Assembly (NCBI GenBank): GCA_049840595.1
Contig: JASGKO010000038.1
Location: 148,163 to 212,162 of the forward strand
Reading direction: 5' to 3'
From: JASGKO01 sp049840595
GTDB lineage: Bacteria; Verrucomicrobiota; Verrucomicrobiia; Chthoniobacterales; Chthoniobacteraceae
Length of the DNA: 64,000 nt
Below are positions 30,318 through 38,421 of the stretch, in pieces. Numbering within the stretch: the first letter of the stretch is position 1; each line of letters opens with the position of its first letter. The position numbers and the translations under genes are program-made. The notes below the pieces were generated by a model. That model saw nothing but the letters and a program-made list of their open reading frames with translations, had not been told where the DNA came from and did not search any database.

Positions 30318-31208
30318 TCACCCCCGTGGGTGGAACTTGTGGTGGATATTTTTGAGCCGCTTCTGATCCACGTGGGTGTAAATCTGGGTGGTGGAGATGT
30401 CGGCATGGCCGAGCATTTCCTGGATGATGCGGAGATCAGCTCCGTTGCTCAATAGATGCGTGGCGAAGGAGTGCCGCAGGAGGTGCGGATAAAGGTTTTT
30501 TTCGATCCCGGCGTGTTTGGCGAGCTGCTTGAGGATCTGCCACACGCGGACGGTGGTAAGCTTTTTGCCGTGACGGGAGAGGAAGATTTCGCTGCCAGTT
30601 TTGGGGCCGACGAGGGCGGGACGCTCCTGTTCCAGATAGGCGCGGATGGCGTCGCGGGCTTTGCCGCCGACGGGGACGATGCGGTATTTGTCGCCCTTCC
30701 CGTGAACGCGGATGGTGCCATTGTCGAGGTCGAGGTTTTCGAGGCGGGCGTTGACGAGCTCGGAAATCCGCAGACCGCTGGCGTAGAGCAGCTCCATCAT
30801 CGCCGCGTCGCGCGGGCCGCGGGGGACGTTGGTGGGGATTTTGGCGAGAAAATCCTGCACCTGCAGCTCGTTGAGCGTCTCAGGGGCGTATTTTTCCAAA
30901 CGCGGGAGGCGCAGGACCTCGGCCGGGTCGGTGGGAATGCGACCGCGACTATGAAGAAAGCGGAAGAAGATCTTGATCGCCACGACGACCAGCTTGATGG
31001 AGGCGGCGGCAAGGCGGCGGCGCTTGCAAGCCGCGAGGTATTCGGTGATCAGCGGCAGTGTGACCTTGCCCGGTTCGTGGATTTGCTTTGTCTTTTCCAG
31101 CCACGCGACAAACTCCTCCAGCGAGCGCCGGGTGGACAACTGGTAGTTGTCCGAGAGCCCGCGCTCGGTGGCGAGGTACAGGATGAACTCCTCAATCTGC
31201 GCTTGCAT
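30318..31208 (-). CDS. xerD: Site-specific tyrosine recombinase XerD
   Basis: A protein of 296 residues from the ATG at 31208. It has an N-terminal SAM-like core-binding domain (about 1-90) and a C-terminal catalytic domain with the tyrosine-recombinase set: Arg in ASGLRISEL, HLLRHSFATH (His-x-x-Arg), GHADISTTQIYTH with the nucleophile Tyr, and a Lys on the beta-hairpin (HGKGDKYR). XerD with XerC resolves chromosome dimers at dif. The start overlaps the end of purC by 17 bases, so they form one transcript. An upstream in-frame start at 31322 would add a basic, unalignable tail inside purC and is rejected. The position beside core genes argues for the housekeeping recombinase rather than a phage integrase. 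Confidence 0.9.
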   Translation of the reverse strand: MQAQIEEFILYLATERGLSDNYQLSTRRSLEEFVAWLEKTKQIHEPGKVTLPLITEYLAACKRRRLAAASIKLVVVAIKIFFRFLHSRGRIPTDPAEVLRLPRLEKYAPETLNELQVQDFLAKIPTNVPRGPRDAAMMELLYASGLRISELVNARLENLDLDNGTIRVHGKGDKYRIVPVGGKARDAIRAYLEQERPALVGPKTGSEIFLSRHGKKLTTVRVWQILKQLAKHAGIEKNLYPHLLRHSFATHLLSNGADLRIIQEMLGHADISTTQIYTHVDQKRLKNIHHKFHPRG

Positions 31209-32085
31209 CGAGAGGACGGCCGGTGAGGCGCTCGTACGCCTCGCGGTATTTCTCGCTGGTGCGTTCGATGACACCAGCCGGGAGCTTGGGCGCGGGCGGG
31301 GTCTTGTCCCAGTCGAGGGCATCGAGATAATCGCGCACGAATTGCTTGTCGAAGCTGGGCGGGTTGTCGCCGGTCTCGTAGCGGTCGGCGGGCCAGAAAC
31401 GGGAGGAATCGGGCGTCATTACCTCGTCGATGAGAATAACGCGGCCATCGAGCATGCCAAATTCAAACTTGGTATCGGCAACAATGATGCCGCGGGTGGC
31501 GGCGTAGGCACGGCCTTCCTCGTAGATTTGCAGCGTGAGATCGCGCACCTGAGTGGAGATTTCCTCGCCCAAAATTTCGCAGCACTGCTCCCAGGTGATG
31601 TTTTCATCGTGGCCCGACTCCGCCTTGCGCGCGGGGGTAAAAAGCGGATGGGGCAGTTGCTGGGCATTCATGAGCCCGGCGGATAATTTGTGGCCGCCGA
31701 CGGTGCCCTTCTTGCGGTATTCCTGCCAACCGGAACCGGCCAGATAACCACGTGCCACGCATTCCACCGGTAGCGGCTCGGATTTTTTCACGATCATCGA
31801 CCGCCCGCGCAACTGCGCGGCAAAAGGCTGGAGCTCGGCCGGGAACTCGTCGAAGTTGGCGCTGATGACGTGGTTCTCCACAAAAGGAAAGCGGCGAAAC
31901 CAGAAGGAGGAGAGCTGGGTAAGCACCTCGCCCTTGTGGGGGATGGGATTGGGCAGGATGCAATCGAAAGCGGAAATGCGATCAGTGGCCACGAACAACA
32001 ACGAATCCCCGAGATCGAAAATCTCGCGAACCTTACCACTACGCACCTTGGTCAAACCGGGCAGATCACAATTCAAAAGTTCCAT
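31192..32085 (-). CDS. purC: Phosphoribosylaminoimidazole-succinocarboxamide synthase
   Basis: A protein of 297 residues in the SAICAR synthetase family. It catalyses ATP-dependent joining of aspartate to CAIR in de novo purine synthesis, in the cytoplasm. Diagnostic stretches are GKVREIFDLGD, ATDRISAFDCILPNPIPHKG, VECVARGYLAGSGW, DTKFEFG and DEVMTPDSSRFWPAD. The length is that of the longer (plant/yeast-like) SAICAR synthetases. It is the first gene of a two-gene unit with xerD. It starts with ATG at 32085; a terminator is not obvious below xerD. Confidence 0.96.
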   Translation of the reverse strand: MELLNCDLPGLTKVRSGKVREIFDLGDSLLFVATDRISAFDCILPNPIPHKGEVLTQLSSFWFRRFPFVENHVISANFDEFPAELQPFAAQLRGRSMIVKKSEPLPVECVARGYLAGSGWQEYRKKGTVGGHKLSAGLMNAQQLPHPLFTPARKAESGHDENITWEQCCEILGEEISTQVRDLTLQIYEEGRAYAATRGIIVADTKFEFGMLDGRVILIDEVMTPDSSRFWPADRYETGDNPPSFDKQFVRDYLDALDWDKTPPAPKLPAGVIERTSEKYREAYERLTGRPLDASAD

Positions 32086-32193
32086 AAAAGTTAAACGCTA
32101 GTGGGGAAATGGCTGGTTGTGAAGCGGGGGATTTTACTTCCCGGCAATTTTGTAACGATTTTCCCACGGAATATGGGGCGGGCGACAGGGAAT

Positions 32194-32255
32194 TGAACCG
32201 CGGAGGACGCGGCGAGCGCGGCGGGGAAAAATGAACCACGGAGAGCACGGAGGAA
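32194..32255. repeat. Degenerate GC-rich intergenic repeat, copy R1
   Basis: AACCGCGGAGGACGCGGCGA with GCGCGGCGG following, then AACCACGGAGAGCACGGAGG. It has a 9-10 base internal rhythm of xACxCGGxG units. Related copies are at 37385-37467, 43077-43148 and 56442-56537. Confidence 0.6.
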
Positions 32256-32666
32256 TTAGCTCTCACCCGTCGAGCGGCGTCCCTTTTTGATCTCGGCGCG
32301 GTGGCGCTTGCCTTCGACCATGCGCTTCTTGACGCCCTTGGGGCGCGGGGCGTTGCGGCGGCGTTCCTTTTCGCGCTCGGAGCGGGCGGCGGCGCGGGCT
32401 TCGCGGCGGGCGGTCTCGATGGCGTCGAGCAAGCGCTCGCGGGCCAGGCGACGGTTCCAGGATTGGGAGCGCGAGTCCTGCACCGTCACGGAAATGCCGG
32501 TGGGATGATGCAAAAGTGTCACGGCGGTGGAAACTTTGTTGACGTTCTGACCGCCCGGCCCCGAAGAGCGGGCAAAGCGCTCCTCCAGGTCCTCGACCCG
32601 CACGCCCAGCTTCCGCATACGCAGGAGCAGCGGGTCGATCGGGATGGAAGGCGCATCGGGTTTCAT
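32256..32666 (-). CDS. Small release-factor-like protein (RF-1 domain, GGQ motif)
   Basis: A protein of 136 residues carrying the peptidyl-tRNA hydrolysis motif SSGPGGQNVNK, followed by STAVTLLHHP and a long basic C-terminal tail (KKRMVEGKRHRAEIKKGRR). It lacks the codon-recognition domains of RF1 and RF2, so it resembles ArfB/YaeJ-type rescue factors or the related short release-factor family. It probably frees stalled ribosomes by hydrolysing the peptidyl-tRNA. The ATG at 32666 is preferred over an in-frame start at 32732, which would add an unrelated stretch. It is divergent from the epimerase-like gene at 32744. Confidence 0.82.
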   Translation of the reverse strand: MKPDAPSIPIDPLLLRMRKLGVRVEDLEERFARSSGPGGQNVNKVSTAVTLLHHPTGISVTVQDSRSQSWNRRLARERLLDAIETARREARAAARSEREKERRRNAPRPKGVKKRMVEGKRHRAEIKKGRRSTGES

Positions 32667-32743
32667 CGGGGACCCAACATAAGGGCAGCTCCCGCGAAAA
32701 GCGAGCCATTGCAACCCACGCCGGTGCCACATAAAGTCTGCAC

Positions 32744-33670
32744 ATGGCTTTTCATTACAGCACAGTTGAGACCGGCGGGCAGAAGCTCGATATCCTGACC
32801 GATGATCACGCGGGACTGCGGATCGCGGTTTCCCGAATCGGTGCGGAATTAATCAGCATCTCGCGTCGCAACGAGGCGGGCGAGTGGGTCGGCTTTCTCC
32901 ATCGCGATGGCGAGGTGGAAAAGCCAGCCTCCGGCTGGGGCAATCATGCCACGGTAATGGGCTACTTCCTGCACCGGTTGAAGGGAGAAAAGTCGAACTA
33001 CCTCGGCCACGAAATCTGCGGCGGGAACCACAGCTTTTTGCGGAGCAAGCATTTCCCGGCCCCGGAGCATCACGACGAAAACTCGCTCACCTATCGACTG
33101 GAGCCGGACCAGATTGCACCGCACGAATACCCGTTCAAGGTCGGCTTCCAGCTTACGTATGAACTGGTGGGCGACACGCTACGAATCAACTTTGTATTCC
33201 ACAACTACGAGGACCACGATTGCCATGTGAGCTTCGGGCTGCACCCGGGCTTTGCAGTCACTTCGATCGCCGACGCGGAGTTGAAAATGGCGGCGGGGCG
33301 CTACGTGCGTCTGTTCGCACCCGGTAATTTCCTTTCCGGCGAGACGGAGACGATCGATTTCCCGGGGGGCGACATGCCGTTCGACAAGGAGAAGCTCCCG
33401 GACTCGTATCTGCTCGACCTGAGCGGCGTCCATCTCCCGCTTTTCGTGCTCGCCGATCCGGCCACACACAAGGTGCTTTACCTGAACTTCAGCGGCGTGC
33501 CCTATGCCACGATCTGGAGTGATGGCGGTCCATTCATCTGCGTGGAGCCCTGCTGGGGGATGCCGGATCATCACGAGCAGCGGCCATTCGAGCAAAAGCT
33601 CGGCATCCAGACGATTGCGGCGTGCGGACATCTCACCCGCAGTTTCAGTATTTCGCCGCAGTTCCAATAA
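32744..33670 (+). CDS. Aldose 1-epimerase-like protein
   Basis: A protein of 308 residues with the galactose-mutarotase-like beta-sandwich: NHSFLRSKHF near residue 95, SFGLHPGF near 165 (the family's catalytic-region His), and the acidic FICVEPCWGMPD near 265, where the general-base Glu of aldose epimerases sits. Members interconvert alpha and beta anomers of free or phosphorylated hexoses in the cytoplasm. The substrate is not decided by sequence. It is followed 36 bases later by the helicase gene in the same direction; a functional link is not apparent. Confidence 0.85.
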   Translation: MAFHYSTVETGGQKLDILTDDHAGLRIAVSRIGAELISISRRNEAGEWVGFLHRDGEVEKPASGWGNHATVMGYFLHRLKGEKSNYLGHEICGGNHSFLRSKHFPAPEHHDENSLTYRLEPDQIAPHEYPFKVGFQLTYELVGDTLRINFVFHNYEDHDCHVSFGLHPGFAVTSIADAELKMAAGRYVRLFAPGNFLSGETETIDFPGGDMPFDKEKLPDSYLLDLSGVHLPLFVLADPATHKVLYLNFSGVPYATIWSDGGPFICVEPCWGMPDHHEQRPFEQKLGIQTIAACGHLTRSFSISPQFQ

Positions 33671-33706
33671 CCATCCAGGGTGCGGATAACGCCCGGGCGC
33701 AGAACG

Positions 33707-36041
33707 ATGAGAGGACTCGAAATCCCGCTGACAGTGCCAGACCTGTGGCAGCAACAGGCCGTTCGTGCACTGCGCGAGGGGCGGGACGTGGTGGTCAACG
33801 CGCCGACCGGAGCGGGCAAGACCTTCATCTTCGAGATGGCCGCACCGGCGATCAAAGGGCAGGCCATTTTCACCGTGCCCACCCGGGCGCTCGCCAATGA
33901 CAAGCTTGCCGAATGGCGCGCGAAAGGCTGGAACGTCGGCATCGCGACCGGGGACGTGGCGTTCAATCTCGAAGCGCCCGTCGTGGTTGCCACTTTGGAA
34001 ACGCAGAAGTGTTCGTTTGTTAAACGGCGAAGGCCCCAAGCTCCTGGTGATCGACGAATATCAAATGATTGCCGATCCGGTGCGCGGCGTGAACTACGAG
34101 CTCGCGATCGCGCTGGCTCCGCCGGGAACGCAGTTGCTCATGCTCAGCGGCAGTGTTGCGAATCCGCAGGAAGTCGTGCAATGGCTGCGCCGGATCGGGC
34201 GCGATGCCCTACTGGTGGAACACAAAGAACGCCCGGTACCGCAGGAGGAAGTCGATTTTGCCACCCTCCCCGAGGCTCCCGGCGCGGCGGGCCGCGGCTA
34301 CTGGCCACGCATGCTGGCGCGGGCCTTGAAGGCCGGGCTGGGACCAGTGCTGGTCTTCGCGCCCCGGCGCAAGGCGGCGGAACAACTCGCGCAGACGATT
34401 GCTGCCGGACTCCCCGCCCCCACCCCACTCTCGCTCACGCCGGAACAGGATGCGCTCGCCACCGGCAGCCTCGGGCGGCTGGTCCGACAACGGGTGGCCT
34501 TCCATCACAGCGGGCTCAGCTATGCGCAGCGCGCGGGCTTGATCGAGCCGCTCGCCAAAGCCGGGCAATTGCAGGTAGTCGTCGCCACGATGGGGCTGGC
34601 GGCGGGCATCAACTTTTCCATGCGCTCGGTGCTGGTCACGGATACACGCTACAAGGCCGGAAATTTCGAACAGGAGGTACAGCCCGATGCACTGCTCCAG
34701 ATGTTTGGCCGGGCCGGGCGGCGTGGACTCGATGAAACCGGCTACGTCCTCATCAATGATCGCGTGCCCCGGCTGCACCAAGCCCGGGCGCGGCAGCTCC
34801 GCCGGGTTGCACAACTGGACTGGACCAGCCTGCTCTCGGTGATGCAACTGGCCGCCACGCGAGGCAGCGAGCCTTTTGCCGAAGCATTGCGGCTGAACCG
34901 GCGCATGTTTTCCACCCAGGAGCTTACCGTCGGCGTGGAGCATGCGCAAACCACCGGCCCGATGCCCTGCGGCCTATGGGTGGATATGGAACGCGCGCGC
35001 TACGTGCGGCGCGGCGTGGTCGAGATGCGCAACTCCCGCGGGGAGTGGGAACCACAATCCGAGCGACAAGAGCGCCCCCTCGGCGAGGCGCAGGTGGACC
35101 GGGGCGGTCGCTGGCTGCCCGCGCTGCAATTTGCCGAGACGCTGCAAGGGCGGGGAGAAGGCCCGCTCTGCAAATTCGGACAAGGGCGGGAGAAACGCTA
35201 CGGGCGCGAACTGCACGTGGGGCGGGTCTTGGAAGACGATGCGGTCGAGCTGGCCAAGCCGTGGAGAAAGCAACTGCACCAGGCAACGGCCCGACGCGAT
35301 ACACTGCCCGGCGTGCTGGCCAAAACCAGCGGCGGCGCCTTTCACGAATGGCAGGAGCGGAACGGGCAACTCTTTGCGCGCTTCGACTTTTCGTCGTGGA
35401 AAATTTCCGTGCAGGTGGACTCGCAGGGGATCGCGCTGATTGATCCCCCCTCGCGCGAAAATCTGCCGGAGTGCTGCCGCGACTGCCCGGAGCTGGAATT
35501 GTATTGCCGAACAGTCCCGATCACCCCATCCGCCGCGCATGCCTGGCGTCGGCTGAGATTGATTGAGCCCAATGGCACCCCCACCCGGCGGGGGATTATC
35601 TTCAGCCTTTTCAATGCGGGAGAAGGTCTCGCGATTGCGGTGGCGCTGGAAGATGAGAGTTATCCGATTCGCGACCTGGTTTTCGATCTCGCCAACCTGC
35701 GCGCGGGGCATCGCTTCAGCGAAGAAGCGTCTCCCTATGGCGGACGGCTTGGCGCGCTGTGCCAGCAGACTTACGAGCGGGCGGATTATCCCGGCTATCT
35801 GGAAATGGGCGTGCCGGTCAATCACGGTCCCGGAGCCTCGGAAGTGGTGCGGGAAATCGTGGAGCACGGCATCCCACGGAGCAAACTGCTCACGGAATCG
35901 CTCCGGGCGGGTGACATCGAGCGTGCACTCCTGGAATGGCGCAGCCTGCTTCGCCACATCGCCAGCCTGCCGGAACAGCCCTGGACGCGCTGGCAGGAAT
36001 TGCAGCGGGAAGCCAGGGAGTGGGCGGGGAAAGCCGCTTAA
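33707..36041 (+). CDS. Ski2-like DEAD/DEAH-box helicase with C-terminal cysteine cluster (frameshifted)
   Basis: A superfamily-2 helicase of about 778 residues once the frame is restored. Walker A is NAPTGAGKT, motif II is VIDEYQ, motif III is LMLSGSV, and motif VI is QMFGRAGRRGLD; the last of these is the Ski2/Mtr4/Hel308-type signature. The distal third is unrecognised and carries ECCRDCPELELYC, a four-cysteine cluster that may bind metal. Ski2-like helicases unwind RNA or DNA with ATP; the substrate here is unknown. The upstream frame (ATG at 33707, or GTG at 33680) is lost at the TTT run 34016-34018; dropping one T gives LLNGEGPKLLVIDEYQ and continues to 36041. The residues are intact on both sides, so a sequencing error is likely. 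Confidence 0.8.
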
Positions 36042-36048
36042 CCGCAAA

Positions 36049-36294
36049 CTACCCCCCCTGCACGGGCGGAAAGAGCAAAATCGTCTCACCCTCGCGAATG
36101 ACTTGATCGCGCGAAACATATTCCACGCCAATCGCAGCGAGCAGATGGGCATCCCATTCGCGCAGCGAGGGATGATCGTTGTAGAGAACAGTGAGCAGAT
36201 CGTTTACCGTCGAATCGGCTGAGACTTCGCACTCCCGCTCCCCACTCCCGACCACCTCCCGCAGCCGGGAGAAAAACTGAACCCGCACCCTCAT
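36049..36294 (-). CDS. MoaD/ThiS-family sulfur-carrier protein
   Basis: A protein of 81 residues with the ubiquitin-like beta-grasp fold and the C-terminal Gly-Gly (LLFPPVQGG) that is adenylated and thiocarboxylated in this family. The N-terminal VRVQFFSRLREVVG is typical of the small subunit of molybdopterin synthase (MoaD), which donates sulfur to molybdenum cofactor. No other molybdopterin gene is linked, so another sulfur-transfer role is possible. The start overlaps the stop of hpt by four bases (ATGA), indicating coupling. Confidence 0.85.
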   Translation of the reverse strand: MRVRVQFFSRLREVVGSGERECEVSADSTVNDLLTVLYNDHPSLREWDAHLLAAIGVEYVSRDQVIREGETILLFPPVQGG

Positions 36295-36839
36295 GAAGCG
36301 GGGGCAATCGCCTCGGGGCGCAACACCCCGATGAAGGGCAGGTTGCGATAGCGCTCGTCGTAGTCGAGGCCGTAGCCGACGACAAACTCATCGCCAATGT
36401 CGAAGCCCACGTAATCGGCGTCAATCGCCGCCTGGCGGGTTTTCTTTTTCCGCAGGAGCACACAGCTCTTGAGGCTGAGCGGCTTGCACTCGGTGCGGAG
36501 CTTCTCGCAGATCGCCGCGAGGGTGAGACCGCTGTCGAGAATGTCGTCCACGATCAGGACGTGGCGTCCATCGATATCGGGCAGCGAGTGTTGATCGAAG
36601 GAAACCTGCCCGGAGGTCTGCGTCCCCCCATGGTAGCTGGAGACACTAATGCAATCGAGCTGGAGCGGGAGCGGCACCCGGCGGAGCAGATCGGCGACCA
36701 GCATCAGTGCGCCGTTGAGCACCATCACGACGGTCAGCTCCTTGCCGCGATAATCTTCCACGAGCTGATGCGCGATCTCGTCGAGCCGGGCGTGGATCGT
36801 GGCGGTGTGGATAAGGATTTTGGAAACGTCGTCCTGCAT
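36291..36839 (-). CDS. hpt: Hypoxanthine phosphoribosyltransferase
   Basis: A protein of 182 residues, the normal length for bacterial HPRT. It contains the PRPP-binding loop VLIVDDILDSGLTL (about 95-108), the flexible-loop SSYHGGTQTSGQV region and the purine-contact region YVGFDIGDEFVVGYGLDY. It salvages hypoxanthine and guanine to IMP and GMP. The ATG at 36839 is chosen because longer in-frame starts up to 37238 run back through the RNase P RNA gene. The promoter probably lies between 36840 and 36947, back to back with the rnpB promoter. It is followed by the overlapping MoaD-like gene. Confidence 0.94.
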   Translation of the reverse strand: MQDDVSKILIHTATIHARLDEIAHQLVEDYRGKELTVVMVLNGALMLVADLLRRVPLPLQLDCISVSSYHGGTQTSGQVSFDQHSLPDIDGRHVLIVDDILDSGLTLAAICEKLRTECKPLSLKSCVLLRKKKTRQAAIDADYVGFDIGDEFVVGYGLDYDERYRNLPFIGVLRPEAIAPAS

Positions 36840-36913
36840 AGCATTGAGATGGCGATAGGAGTTCGCAGGATGCCTCTGGATTGAGGACACGGCAAGCGGG
36901 GGTTTTGGGAAAT

Positions 36914-36942
36914 TTGCGGAGTGTCCCTCGATAAGGTATGAT
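36914..36942 (+). promoter_or_regulatory. Promoter of rnpB
   Basis: TTGCGG (36914-36919), a 17-base spacer, then TATGAT (36937-36942). The first base of helix P1 of the RNase P RNA follows 6 bases later, as expected for a transcription start. Confidence 0.7.
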
Positions 36943-36946
36943 CGGA

Positions 36947-37332
36947 AACGGATGGCGGGCGATCGCTGGCGGGGAGCAATCCTGCGCCGGAGGAAAGTCC
37001 GAACACCACAAGGCACCATGCCGCGTAGAACACGCGGGGGCTGCTGGCGAAAGCCAGCGGTCACGGAAAGTGTCACAGAAAACAAACCGCCCCGCTTGCT
37101 TGCAAGCAGGGTAAGGGTGAAAAGGCGGGGTAAGAGCCCACCGCCCGTCGCGCAAGCGACGGGGCACGAAAAACCCCACGGGGTGCAAGACAAAACAGGG
37201 AGCGGACCGCCTGTCCCGTCCTCGCGCAAGCGAGGCAACTCCCGGGTAATAGTCGCTTAGAGAAATGATCGCCCAGCGGGCGGGTCTTCGGACCGCGCCT
37301 TGCGGACAGAATTCGGCTTACAGCCGTCCGTC
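36947..37332 (+). ncRNA. rnpB: RNase P RNA (bacterial type A)
   Basis: The catalytic RNA of RNase P, which matures tRNA 5' ends. The conserved core GGAGGAAAGTCCGAACACC (about 36990) and the distal core GAGGCAACTCCCGGGTAATA (about 37230-37250), CTTAGAGAAATGATCG and GACAGAATTCGGCTTACAG (about 37300-37322) are all present. Helix P1 closes the molecule: ACGGATGGC (36948-36956) pairs with GCCGTCCGT (37323-37331) with one G-U pair. GNRA-type and GCAA-capped hairpins (TCGCGCAAGCGA) fill the middle. At about 385 bases it is the usual length. A promoter and a strong terminator flank it. Confidence 0.96.
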
Positions 37333-37338
37333 AAAAAA

Positions 37339-37375
37339 GGACGCGCCCTCTGAAAGGAGGGCGCGTCCGCTTTTT
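37339..37375 (+). terminator. Rho-independent terminator of rnpB
   Basis: GGACGCGCCCTC (37339-37350) pairs perfectly with GAGGGCGCGTCC (37357-37368) and is followed by GC and TTTTT (37371-37375). Confidence 0.92.
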
Positions 37376-37384
37376 ACCAGGGGA

Positions 37385-37467
37385 TTTATGTCCGCCAAAG
37401 ACGCGAAAAAAGACAATTTCTCTCCCTCCTCCTTTTCGCGTCATTTCGCGTCTTTGGCGGACATAAA
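37385..37467. repeat. Perfect 24-bp inverted repeat, intergenic repeat copy R2
   Basis: Arm one (37385-37408) starts TTTATGTCCGCCAAAG and ends ACGCGAAA. Arm two (37444-37467) is its exact reverse complement. The loop is 35 bases. The core CCGCCAAAGACGCGAAA belongs to the same family as R1, R3 and R4. It lies between the rnpB terminator and prmA. Confidence 0.8.
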
Positions 37468-37515
37468 AACGAGTTTCCCATCGTCAAGATAACGCCCCGT
37501 ATCGTAAATGAGCGG

Positions 37516-38346
37516 ATGCTCGTCTGGAAAAAACTCGCCTCCGCCAAATGGGAAGACGCCTGGCAGGAACGGCTCGCGTTCCTCGAAACCCGCCTCGTCA
37601 TCTCGGCCCTGCCCAATTCCAAGTCCATCCGGCTCGAAGGCTGGGACGTGACCGCCAAAGAGGCGAAGGCGCTGGAGACCCAATTCGGCGGCAAAACGCA
37701 GCAGGTGAACGCGAGAGAAATCATCGTGAAATCACAGGGCACCAAGCGCGAGGCGATCAACATCCGGGGCGTGCTGCGAGTGGCCGACCGGGTAGAGGCG
37801 AAGCTCAGCGCCGCCGAGCGGGAACGGACGATCATCATCCCAGCCGGGATGGCCTTTGGCACTGGCGAACACGCCACCACCGCCTCCTGCCTGCGGCTCT
37901 TGGTGGATGTGGTGAAAAAGCTGCCCCGGGAAACCAAATGGCAGGCGCTGGACCTCGGCACCGGTTCCGGCATTCTGGCCATCGCGGCGCGAAAGCTGGG
38001 CGCGGCCAAAGTGTTGGCTGGCGATTACGATCCGGAGGCCGTGCGGGTCTCCAAGGAGAATGCGGCGGCCAATGGCACGCCCGAGGTGAAGTTCCAAAAG
38101 TTCGACCTCACCACCTGGACCCCGAAAACCACCTACGAAGTCGTGCTCGCGAATGTCTTTAGCGGCATCCTGATCGAGACGTCCGGGACTATTACCAAGT
38201 GCCTGAAGCCGGGGGGCTCGCTGATTTTGTCGGGCATCCTGCGCGCCCAGGAACCGGAAGTGGTGGCCGCTTTTGCGGAGAAGGGGCTCCGGCTTGGCAA
38301 AGCGGTGCGCAAGGGCAAATGGGTGGCGTTACTCCTCGGGGAGTAA
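37516..38346 (+). CDS. prmA: Ribosomal protein L11 methyltransferase
   Basis: A protein of 276 residues. The C-terminal two-thirds are a class-I SAM methyltransferase with the PrmA signatures IIIPAGMAFGTGEHATTASCL (about 110-130), motif I ALDLGTGSGILAIAARKLGA and the active-site region VLANVFSGILIE. The N-terminal substrate domain is shorter and less conserved, as usual. It trimethylates lysines and the N-terminus of ribosomal protein L11. It stands alone between rnpB and the NDK-like gene. The start is an ATG at 37516 with no strong ribosome-binding site. Confidence 0.92.
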   Translation: MLVWKKLASAKWEDAWQERLAFLETRLVISALPNSKSIRLEGWDVTAKEAKALETQFGGKTQQVNAREIIVKSQGTKREAINIRGVLRVADRVEAKLSAAERERTIIIPAGMAFGTGEHATTASCLRLLVDVVKKLPRETKWQALDLGTGSGILAIAARKLGAAKVLAGDYDPEAVRVSKENAAANGTPEVKFQKFDLTTWTPKTTYEVVLANVFSGILIETSGTITKCLKPGGSLILSGILRAQEPEVVAAFAEKGLRLGKAVRKGKWVALLLGE

Positions 38347-38421
38347 TCCGACACTGAAAGATTGCCGCCATTTTGGTTGACGGGCTGCGGGATGCGCCAG
38401 TAGTTTGGCCGACCCTTTAAT

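Noticed and set aside
30318..31208. Phage or element integrase
   Set aside because: Length, N-terminal domain and overlap with purC fit housekeeping XerD; no attachment site, tRNA or phage genes nearby.
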